25,954 nt of DNA, from positions 865,186-891,139 of the forward strand of contig NW_002060951.1 of the NCBI RefSeq assembly GCF_000150275.1, given 5' to 3'. The notes under the pieces are model-generated. The model ran no database searches. It saw nothing but the letters and a program-made list of their open reading frames with translations, and was not told where the DNA came from. The position numbers were made by a program, and so were the translations under genes. Positions 1 through 9,213 of the stretch are shown in pieces. Position 1 is the stretch's first letter. The number at the start of each line of letters is the position of its first letter. The stretch comes from Trichoplax adhaerens (lineage: Eukaryota > Placozoa > Uniplacotomia > Trichoplacea > Trichoplacidae).

Positions 1-149
1 TATAATATATATCTACAGTTTATACAACTACTATTATCCAAATTTTAAAAAATCGTTTTCTATTGTTATTTACGTAATTATGTTTACATGGTTAAATTAT
101 AATTTAGACCTCGATTTGACCGATAATAAAATATTACAAGTATTCTTAC
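1..149. other. Part of the last intron of ENPP copy A
   Basis: The GTAAGA donor after the exon ending at 150 opens an intron that runs off the left edge. I see no sequence resembling the terminal exon of copy B here. The stretch is strongly AT-rich with runs of TA. Confidence 0.7.
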
Positions 150-1177
150 GTGACATTGAGGTGAGGCTGATTTACTATGTGGCAGTATAAATGATAATGC
201 TTCCAATTTACCACCACATGGTTTGTGATTGCTTGCTGATCCATTACATGCGACTTGATCCGAGTCTTGACATTTTACAACTATTTTATAAAGATGCGTC
301 GGAATAGCTACAGAGCCTATTTCGCCGTTTAGCCAACTGAGAATAGAAATGAGGACAATAGCTACTTACTATAATCTATTCTTTTAATTAGCATTCTATA
401 CTAAAGTGGCTACGATACTACTTACTATGAAGGATCGCTCATGACCGTTTCATGATCGGCTTTTATCATTGCTCCTGATATAACAAAAATCCCTCCGTAC
501 TTTTTAGACCATTTATTAATTAACATCTCCAAGTAGTTCCATGGTCCTAGTTAAAGCAAGTTTTAGCATAATAGAATAAGAGGTCAAGATTTCTGTATCG
601 TAGAATATTTACAGCTTATATAAGTTTTCTTCTATACAGGCTAGTCTAACCTGTCTTAAATGCAGCATGGAGCGGTACGATATTAGATAACATATTTGAA
701 TTGGATTGAGTTACCACATCGAAGCTTACATCGCCTTAATCAATTCAAATTTATCAAAATACAAATTTTATGCATTCTTTTTACAATCACACATTGTAGG
801 ACACTAGAATATCTTCTTACTTTTAGGCATGAGATGTCCCTTTTCATAGCTGGAGTTTACATAATTTGAGCAATTAGAAGTCTGTGTTGCAATATCTAAT
901 CGTATGTCACGATGATAGCACGTGTCTTTATTAGGAGAGGCAGTCGATTCCTATCGTAGATATAATTCTCTTATTTTTAGTTAAAACTGTAGTCAAGTTA
1001 TGAAGCCTTTGGAGTTTAGCCTAACCTTATCAGACAGGAAATAACCAGCGAATAAAGGTATATGGTAGATATTACTATATCCAGATATGTATTGCTTATG
1101 ATAAAGTGTACACGTATCCATAGCATTTTCATATTTAGGTACACCCCACGGGAGGTTATGCTGTTCTGAATGTTTTT
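150..1177 (-). CDS. ENPP copy A, exons 22-26: C-terminal nuclease-like domain, degenerate active site
   Basis: Exons 1177-1026, 950-821, 734-651, 546-426 and 336-150. Family marks are LPWGVPKY, DTCTLYHKQYISGYS, SNCSNY, KGHLMP, FVISG and IPTHLYKIVVKCQD. Compared with EndoG/Serratia-type nucleases, the catalytic His is present (H638) and so is the later Glu (E677), but the Arg of RGH is Lys (K636) and the metal-binding Asn is Lys (K669), so nuclease activity is unlikely. The acceptor of exon 734-651 is inferred from phase; it makes the exon 21 nt longer than in copy B. The last visible exon ends in phase 0 at GTAAGA; bases 1-149 are intron with no exon seen. Confidence 0.82.
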
Positions 1178-4100
1178 CTATAATAATTCGAGAAGTACGT
1201 TACAATTTTGCTAGCATGACTGTTTATCAGTTACCGGAATCTTACCTTGCTCAGCAGTCATCTTTAAAGCCTCGTTACTACGAGTTAAATTGGCTCTAAG
1301 AGAAGGCTGTAAGTTAAAATTTGTAAATTTAGTTTCATAGTTATTCTAGTAATAAATGGAATGGTAGTTAATTATAACTTTAAATACTGTTTCAATTAAA
1401 ATATTATTTAAAGATAAAGTCAGCCTAATTGTAAATAGAGAAATGCAAAGATGAGAGAGTCTATAGAATTTTTGAAATTTCATAATAATTATAAAACTGA
1501 AAAGGTAGATTGATAATCATGACGAAGTTGTTATTATGATAGTTCAGGATTTGACATCTTAAAATTGACTTTTAACGTTGAGCTATGATCTATAACTAAT
1601 GAAACAATGGAAACTGCAAGAATTTTGTAGATTTAGTAAATCGCCGACCGTGCGTACTTATCTTGCTGTAGCAGTTTCAGCTAATCACAGCAGTGATCGA
1701 AGTACGGTAGCATGAAGAAGTAGAATAGTCTACAATACTTATAAGGTAATTTCATGATTGCTGGTGATGAAACGGTGTACTTATACTATTCGTACTAACT
1801 ATGTATAAGGCCGTAGAAGTTAGCTATATAAGGTGATGTTTTTGTGTAATGTCTTAATATAACTGTTAGATAATATGGAATTGTTATCGTGGAGACGAAG
1901 TCGATTATCTGATTTATCTTAGCCACTTTCGACTGTTATTATGAGGGAAGAAAAGTGAATTCTTCTCTTATCGAGGGTTCTATTAATAAACGGATACTTT
2001 TAAAGTTAAACATGGAGTCTGCCTGATTTTGTATCGCGTTAGAGATTTGCTCAATTTCAATAACTCAGATTTTTGAGGTAGACCATTTGGAACCTAAGGG
2101 TAGTAAAACCCAAGCACTATACCCGCCTGTTTATGTACGCTTGCTATGATCAGCTATTAAAATAATAATCCTGTCGGTTTCGGATCCATTTGACTTTATG
2201 TAAAAGACTAAATTCTATACTATGATTATTTATTTAATTAAAGTAATACTCACATGGCAAGAAGAACAAATGCATTCAGAGCAATTCTGTCTAGCTGCTA
2301 AGATAGCAGAATCTTGAGGTACTCTGCATACCTTACCTAATGACATAGAGCCGAAGGAATTTAATTATATCGTTAACTCATCTAAATAATTTTAAATTTA
2401 GTGCTTATATTTAATAATGCCTTAATTTTCCTTCCTGATCGAATATAATCCGTCAAGTTAAATTAATTTACCGGGTTGACCAGTACTGATTTTTGAAATT
2501 GGAGGAGGATTCTTGAGAATATGATGTAACCTTCCAAGTGTTCCGTTATTTTTAGCAGGTGGAATATTTAAAACAGCTAGATAGGATTATTCTTATTTTA
2601 TTAGAGGTGTCATAAAGTAAAAACTGAATATTCATAATTATTTTATTATACTTATATAATCTATATTTATACGGAGCAAATATGAAACTCTAAAAGCGTA
2701 TAATTTGAGCTGTCGATACAGTCGGTGCTTTATTTTCTAACTCAAATAAGGACAACTCTAGCATGTGAATGTTTATTGTATTCCTGAACTTACTTGCCAT
2801 CAAGTTATAAATTTCGATATTTAAAAAGGGTTTAATGATAACTCCACTCTTAAATGCTGGCCCGCCTGCTATAAAAATTGTTCTCATATCTGGATCCAGA
2901 TTATTCCAACCATGATTAGCGCCGTGACAGAATGTGTAACGAGGACTGTACCTATGATTTAAATTTTATTTAGCTTTAATCAGCCATAAACGATAGTTTG
3001 CAGATTATTAACGAGACTTACGATTGTCTAACGATCCAATCTTCATCTGGTAGAACTATAATTTCGGGAATACGTCTAAATGAAGCAGCAGATCATTGCA
3101 TAAAGCTCGGAGTGATATCAATTATCTTCATTAATTACAAAAATTCATTCAACTAACCTGTTATCATAATAGTGCATACGGATTGGCAAGTCTTCTTTCT
3201 TAAATACTTTCCAGTGTTTATTTTTACACTGAAAATACGTGTGTAAAACAGTCGAAGTTAACTTAAGTAGTTTGTAAAAGGCTGAATCGATGCACTTATT
3301 GTCTGAGAAATAATAAATGCACGTATTCTCTAAAAGAATCCTTACCCGCAAGTTTTCTACAACTTCATCAACATTGCCTACAGAAATTGAAGTAAATTAA
3401 GATTTTTACTATTTAATACATTCATGGTTATTTATGGTTTCAAATACTTAAGGTTATCTAGAACTATCCGGTCACATACAGTACACAGTTAACTTGATCT
3501 TATATAGAGTGCAATTTTGGATTTAACAAAGAACAGTACTGCACGTATGATCGAACAATTAAAAGTCAAAGCGAATTTATGTCATGATAATCTTAAAAAT
3601 TTGCATTACTTGTAATTATCTAGTTATATTAAGGATAGAAATCTCTTTAAATATTTATAAATGCCATAGGGAAATATCCAGTAAATTAACTAATCCTATT
3701 GCATTAATAGCCCTCATAAATTAATATTCAATTTCTGAAGCTTATACAGGAAGTGAGACTGTAATTCTATGCCTCACAGTAGAAATTTCTTTTTCTTTAA
3801 TTAATTAATGCCTTCATACTGAAGGTCATCATAAATTATTATCACAAGTGAGATATAAATATTCTGCGTAGTAGGTATAAAAACCTTGTATTCATTGGTG
3901 CTTTTGCATTAAAAGAGTTGACAAATTAGCACTTCATTCATGCGAGTGTCAAGTAGAAGCAAATATCTCATCTCCTATTTGCTAACTTAAACATTGATCG
4001 TATAACAAACGCTAAACTAGTTACTATAATTTTCAAAGCGACGTACCTTCTTTAGTTTGAATACCGCCAAAGGGTCCAGAATTGCGTACATAGACTTCAG

Positions 4101-7100
4101 TTGTATTGATATACTACATCAATTACAGATCAAGTAATCAGTTAACGATAGCGAGATCAATATTTTATAACGTTACACTACTAATAATTTATTCATAGAA
4201 AAGATTACCTTGTTGAAATAAAGAATTCGGTTACAGCATGTTTTTCTCATACCTTGAAATGTCAAATAAATAATAAAATTTCACAAGATACATGAATGCT
4301 AGATGATAGCACCTAGTAGATTAAATAGTATTATTCATTAAAGAAATGGCACCATGCTTTATCAGCAATAAACTTAAGTCTTGCATTAAACCTCAAAGTG
4401 TTTTATGCTTACCATGATCTGCGGTTATGATAATATTTACGCAATCTTGCATTCCTCGCTTCTTTAAGCCGTAGAAAATAGCTCCCATTACATCGTCAAC
4501 GATTTTAATTTGCTCATTTACCTAAAATGGATTCAAAATAGTTTATCTTTAATAATGTAAATTTATTTATAACGCAAATTGTATCAATCTAGCCAGGATA
4601 GACATATTGAAGAAATAGAATCTGAAATTATGAAATAAATATTGAAACATGATGGTAGCATACCTCAGCTGAATCTGGGCCATATCGATGTCCTGCAGTA
4701 TCTGGTTGATCAAAATACATGGTTACCATGCTAGGACTGTAGAAAACAGTAGGCCTAGTTAGTCAATTTTCAAACGGCATTGTGGACTGGGCAATCCAAA
4801 AGTATTCAGAAAGCAAAACTTTACCGTTCATCATCAGGCATTTCCATCCATTTAAAAAATTGATCCACGCGATCCATGAAAGGCACTCTTCTATAATACG
4901 TAAATAAGGAAAATATAATACATGCAACGGTCACCTCAGCAAAAAAAATATATTGCGAAGTGCGATATACTTCCATCACAGCACGCGATTATCAATAATT
5001 TATCAACAAATTCAGATCAAGAACGGTAACTACATTTGTGCTACATACCCAGAGTAGGTATACCAATAATTTGGTTGATAGCCTAACAGTGGGAAAGAAT
5101 AGATTATAATTACTATTAACGGTGCGTATTAAATTTCACACAACACAACTAATATCAAGCTAAGAATTTGCTAGTTAGTATTATTTAACTTTTGGTTGGA
5201 TAAAAGAAAGCCCAATGTTCGCGTGCACCAAAAATGTGAATTGAATGCTTTTGATATCGTTTTGCCTCATGAAAATATTATAAGTGCTAAACCATGTTGG
5301 TTATCGCTTTACTAATCATACTACGTTATTACAGTGATTATAATCTACCATAATAGCAATATCATTCTATGCTAAAACTGCTCAATTTTCGAACTTTTCA
5401 ATGTAAATCATTTCTTTAGTTTAGACATCTGTCAAATTCTATGATATCAATTACCTGCAATCTTGGACTCAGAACCGACCCAAAAGTAGCTAGCTGATTT
5501 CAAATTGTGTTTTCTTGCTGTCACCCAAATCTAAAGATAAAAGGGAAACAGCGGTAATATTATAGAATAAATACGTAGTTTGGTCATCACTGATCTTAAC
5601 AGGCAATTTACTCACCGGTTCTCCACCCCACCATCTCGACTGACTCGAATTCTTCGCTCCAATATAAAATTGATCCTTAAAGACAGGATCATAAAAGCTA
5701 TTTCCAATAATGCCATGGTAGGCGGGATACAGACCCTAAATCGTACATGCATAACAAGCGTGACAAATACAATCCCATCTATTTCATCGATCTTTGTAAT
5801 AGAACTAACCGTTACTATAGTATAATGATTGGGAAATGTCTTGGTAGGAAAACTAGATTGCATATATTCGGCTCGAACACCCTCCGCAGCTGTTACATAA
5901 AGCAGTGTTAGGGGGTATAAATAAACCAAGTAAATATTAGAAACGAATTTGCTTTTAAACGATAAATTGAAAAGTTACATATACATACATATATATAGCA
6001 TATATTCTAGTATAAACTAACTTAACTTGATTATTCCGTCTTCGAATTATTTACTCACCAAATTTGGATATATTAGGGGAATATCCGCGATGAAAGTAGT
6101 TCCAACGAAAGCCATCGAGAGAAACTAGCAACAGCGGTTTGACTTTTCCTCTGATACATTAAGACAATTTAAGAAGCTAGTCAATATCATGACTTGCAAA
6201 TTACAGCAACCATTATAATACTTTCATTGCATCCTATAGCGTGCAGCTCATACTTTTAATAGAAACGGATAAGCTTTTACATACTATGTTAAAATCATAA
6301 ACTATTCTAATTGCATGCATGCATACATACTTGCAAACGCCTGGAATAGGTGGTTTAGTCGGCTTTGAAGTTGTTGGTCGAGAAGTAATGACCGGTGAAC
6401 GCGTTGGTCGCCGAGTCACTGGAGGTACAGTATTAGGAGCTTTAGTTGTTGCACTAGTTGTGCGGGTTATAGTAGAATCCTGTCCGTCTGAATGACTATT
6501 GGCTGCGATATTTTAAATTTACAAGAGTACATTCATTAGAAATGGCTGATAAATTCATTGTACAGCAATATGATTGTAAGATCTCGCTTCCTTCACTTCA
6601 CTTCCATTTGATCAATTTGCTAGAATTAGCAAAATACTTTCTTGTCACAATAAGTACTTATAATTAGAGTATTACTCAACTAGTTAATCCTGAAGGAATC
6701 TTTAAATTTACGTGGCACTACAATGATAAAATAGCCTATAATTCTTATCCAGTGGTTGATTACAACACCACTCTGGTTACATGAATTTAGTATTGACTGA
6801 TAGCTAGTTTATTTATGATTTTATCTGGATGTCTATATATACGTGCATTGTATACGTATAAATAGCATACATTTTGATACTGCTATTTATAGGTTAATAG
6901 ATACGAGCGCAACTTTGTACTTTTTCGCATTCATTACGCAGGTTAGAGGATACTGACTAGAATCTTCGACCAACAACTCTAGGCGATTTATTTACAGTTA
7001 GAATATTGAGTTTATAGTAGTTGGTACATATTGAAGCATAAACTAGTGATTTTCTTCATTAATTAGCATAAAGTTTTGCTTCGTTACCAAGCAGTCATGC

Positions 7101-9122
7101 AATGTGTTTATCATCTATCCCATCCATGCTGATTCTATCCCACGTCTGCAACATTTTCACTCTATATCAACAGTCAAATTTACCTGCTCTTTGCGTAAAT
7201 ATACCGATAAGGAGACCAATTGCAAAGGCTACAATGATCAGAATTATCCCGGCAATCTAATTAAAACATTTAGAATTAAAATATCGTAAATTAAATATTA
7301 ATAAGAGTTCTTGGTCTTCACTGAGTTTTGCGTTATGGTCTCGCTTAAACACTTTGCCTGATTATACTTTCTTCTGCGCCGTTGTCTAGATACCTTAGCT
7401 GCCTAGAAATACTAGGCTATATTCCCTGATAAATATACTATATCTACGGTTTAGACATGAGCAAGTCTAAACTAACCTAGAATTACAATTACATTCTATT
7501 GACTCGAACGATATTCAGCATTATAACTCATTTCAGCTAATAATTATAATAATACTAGAAGATCGTGATAGCTAACACCGATCTATACAAACCCTTCTAA
7601 GTGTAAGCAGGTTAGAAACGGATTAACTTACGCTTAAATTTAGAAACAGCCTATTAATCTTATTTAGCTATACGCATATTTAGGGTAGTTTCTAACACTG
7701 GCTAATTAGATTATCATTACTGAGGAATTAATTGCTTTTGGCAATATCTTGAGATCATGTCTTAATTCATGCAGAAATGCCGGATTTTAGTTTATGGCTG
7801 CATATTTATAAGATCATTTATCGCGGTGCCACATTAAGTTATTACAACTCTCTGAAAATGAATATCGCAATCTTGTTAAGTCGTATATTGTATCATGTAT
7901 CGAAGGATTACTAACGAATAAAGGTAAGTTAAGCTAGCAAGGCCTTCTTATTAACATAACTGTAGTTTATTGTGTATTAAATCAAGTATAAAATACAGTA
8001 CATTAGTAGGAGTACCTAACGAGCTTCACCAAGCTTAATTTATATTCATTATTTGCAACTCTAAAGTTAACAGATGTAGCATACAATCACAGAAATAGGT
8101 GTTAAAATTAAGAAAATGTCAATTGTTATTAAGGAAAAGGCTATATCGTATGCGAAGTGAAGGTAATTAGTACCGTAAGTATTTTCGAAGTAACAGCTAA
8201 TTTAAGACATTCATAGCAATAAGGAATTATAATTCTATCATTATTTCACGTAACTTTAATAGATTACAGTATAATTTGCCGTAGCGAATTTATTCTATGT
8301 TTAAATCTTACCAAATAGGATCTTTTTATTTTACCATCCGGTTGCTTCTTACTTTCTTCTTCAAATTGCGCCTTTCAACAACCGTATTGGCGTGGTTGAA
8401 AGGTAATACAGCAGAGAGAAAATAATAAATTTTATGCATATACTCTGAGTCAGGTTAAGTTTCAAGAATTAAATTAGTAGAGATTAATCTATAATACAAA
8501 TTGTTAATTTACACTGGATGAGAGAAGAAATACTAGTTGCTGCAATCTGCTAGGCAGAAAACAAGTACATCACTCTCATTGATTACCAAATAAATTAAAA
8601 TCACCTATGCATTACTGCGGTGAACTCAACATTAGATGAATCAATAGCAAATTTGAACATGATTTACTAGTTATCTTCAATTTTAAGAAGCTATTTATGG
8701 GAACCGAATCATAGTTAAGTAAACTGCAGCTAAATTGAATTATCCTGTTCGATTGGTGACCTTCAGCAAGATTTTTGATATAACTTATATCGCTAGGATG
8801 GGTTAAGCAAGAATATCTCACTTAAATCATCCAATATCAATATTTAATAAGCTCTATATCTATATTTCTAACAGTTTACTAATAACTGCCACTGAATTGT
8901 TTTAGTATAACTTTATATCGCTAGAATGGATTAAGCAAAAACATGTCCCTTAAAATATCCAATATCAACATTTAATAGATTCTATATCGCCATCTCGAAC
9001 AATTTGCCAATAACTGGTATTGATCATCATACGACAAGCGCTTCCTAAAACTTTCTACAAGGAATCCTATAATTTAACTCAGCAATATTATCACTTTTTA
9101 ATTTTACCTTTTCACTAAACAT
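150..9122 (-). CDS. ENPP copy A: ectonucleotide pyrophosphatase/phosphodiesterase, type II membrane protein, 26 exons, last exon off the left edge
   Basis: Exons in coding order: 9122-9108, 8371-8312, 7256-7184, 6502-6331, 6150-6059, 5889-5810, 5735-5616, 5530-5455, 5082-5049, 4890-4825, 4736-4664, 4521-4413, 4252-4209, 4113-4047, 3377-3346, 3228-3158, 3075-3022, 2951-2794, 2576-2472, 2336-2254, 1306-1246, 1177-1026, 950-821, 734-651, 546-426, 336-150. They sum to 2319 nt, 773 codons, all joined in phase at GT-AG sites. By homology with copy B one exon of about 48 codons plus stop is missing, giving about 821 residues. ENPP enzymes hydrolyse phosphodiester or pyrophosphate bonds of extracellular nucleotides or lipids; the substrate cannot be read here. 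The start is the first ATG of exon 1, with an in-frame TAA 21 bases upstream. The family call is secure. The least certain exons are 8371-8312 and the 5' end of 734-651. The particular ENPP member is not assignable. Confidence 0.9.
1246..2576 (-). CDS. ENPP copy A, exons 19-21: linker between catalytic and nuclease-like domains
   Basis: Exons 2576-2472, 2336-2254 and 1306-1246. They encode the PAKNNGTLGRL segment that closes the ENPP catalytic domain, then a Cys-rich stretch (CSECICSSC) like the short Cys cluster found at this place in ENPP1-3, then NLTRSNEALKMTAEQ leading into the C-terminal domain. The 135-nt intron at 2337-2471 has no counterpart in copy B, where the same sequence is a single 188-nt exon; here the two pieces are 105 and 83 nt and also total 188. 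Confidence 0.85.
2794..6150 (-). CDS. ENPP copy A, exons 5-18: phosphodiesterase catalytic domain
   Basis: Fourteen exons encode residues 107 to about 465, an alkaline-phosphatase-superfamily phosphodiesterase domain. Visible active-site elements: VSLDGFR with metal ligand D119; FPTKTFPNHY with nucleophile T155; QPDTAGH with D275 and H279; TADHG with D322 and H323; ANHGW with H426. All seven ENPP positions (two zinc sites plus nucleophile) are present, so the enzyme should be active. Other family marks are GLYPAYHGI, WWGGEP, the CC pair after the DHG motif, and the DPDMRTIF...KPF.NIEIYNLM segment at the end of the domain. Several exons are very short (34, 44 and 32 nt). One difference from copy B is HGWNN here against HGWDN there. 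Confidence 0.93.
6331..6502 (-). CDS. ENPP copy A, exon 4: Thr/Pro/Ser-rich stalk
   Basis: This exon encodes 56 residues (51-106) dominated by Thr, Pro, Ser and Arg, with short repeats of the type TRRPT, TSRPT and TSKPTKPP, ending IPGVC. It lies between the membrane helix and the catalytic domain, where ENPP1-3 carry two cysteine-rich somatomedin-B domains. The composition is that of an O-glycosylated extracellular spacer. The last codon is split AA/A across the intron and resumes as K at the start of the catalytic domain. The spacer role is inferred from composition. Confidence 0.8.
7184..7256 (-). CDS. ENPP copy A, exon 3: transmembrane anchor
   Basis: The exon encodes 24 residues beginning IAGIILIIVAFAIGLLIGIF (residues 26-45 of the predicted protein), a continuous hydrophobic stretch long enough to cross a membrane, followed by TQRA. 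It begins in phase 0 after an AATTAG acceptor and ends with one base of the next codon before GTAAAT, which fits exactly with the two leading bases of exon 4. ENPP1 and ENPP3 are single-pass type II membrane proteins, so a helix here matches the family architecture. Confidence 0.85.
8312..9122 (-). CDS. ENPP copy A, exons 1-2: start codon and cytoplasmic tail
   Basis: Exon 1 holds only five codons (MFSEK) from the ATG at 9122-9120 and ends at a GTAAAA donor. Exon 2 (8371-8312) adds 20 residues beginning AQFEEESKK and ending KIKRSYL before a GTAAGA donor. Both boundaries are phase 0, as the following transmembrane exon requires. The tail is charged, with a basic KIKR just before the membrane helix, so by the positive-inside rule the N-terminus should be cytoplasmic. 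Exon 2 has a usable but pyrimidine-poor acceptor and no homologue to compare, because this part of copy B is outside the window. An in-frame TGA just upstream of exon 2 rules out a longer exon in that frame. Confidence 0.6.
8777..9024. repeat. Imperfect tandem duplication with 127-bp spacing inside intron 1 of ENPP copy A
   Basis: Two copies run 8777-8897 and 8904-9024. Both contain ATAACTT(T)ATATCGCTAG, then ATGG(G/A)TTAAGCAA, ATCCAATATCAA, ATTTAATA and CTATATC in the same order and spacing, with scattered substitutions and short indels. They lie side by side, about 95 bases from the first coding exon. I see no terminal inverted repeats, so this looks like a local duplication and not a transposon. 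Confidence 0.8.
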
Positions 9123-9165
9123 TTTTCTGCCTTTCCTTCTTTATGATCACAAGAAATTTTCTTAT

Positions 9166-9182
9166 CTTCCGTTAAACGGAAG
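9166..9182. promoter_or_regulatory. 17-bp near-perfect palindrome upstream of the ENPP copy A start codon, ETS-like
   Basis: CTTCCGTT and AACGGAAG are exact reverse complements separated by one A, 44 bases upstream of the ATG. Each arm contains ACGGAAG read outward, which resembles the ETS transcription-factor core, and AACGG, which resembles a Myb core. It lies in the expected 5' untranslated or promoter-proximal region. The binding role is inferred from the motif alone. Confidence 0.35.
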
Positions 9183-9213
9183 CAAAATGAACCAGTTTAA
9201 GCAAAAAAAAAAA

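Noticed and set aside
2690-2887. A 65-codon independent protein beginning MRTIFIAGG
   Set aside because: The Met is internal to the ENPP exon 2951-2794; codons after the GTAAGT donor at 2793 are intronic.
5580-5825. Plus-strand open frame of 81 codons
   Set aside because: It is antisense to two ENPP exons whose minus-strand translation matches copy B and the family.
5612-5929. Single 105-codon minus-strand frame as a small gene
   Set aside because: It reads through an intron; the real exon is 5889-5810, ending at a GTTAGT donor after TIVT. The downstream part is a different frame from exon 5735-5616.
5978-6003. ACAT/AT-rich microsatellite
   Set aside because: Short and ordinary for intronic AT-rich DNA.
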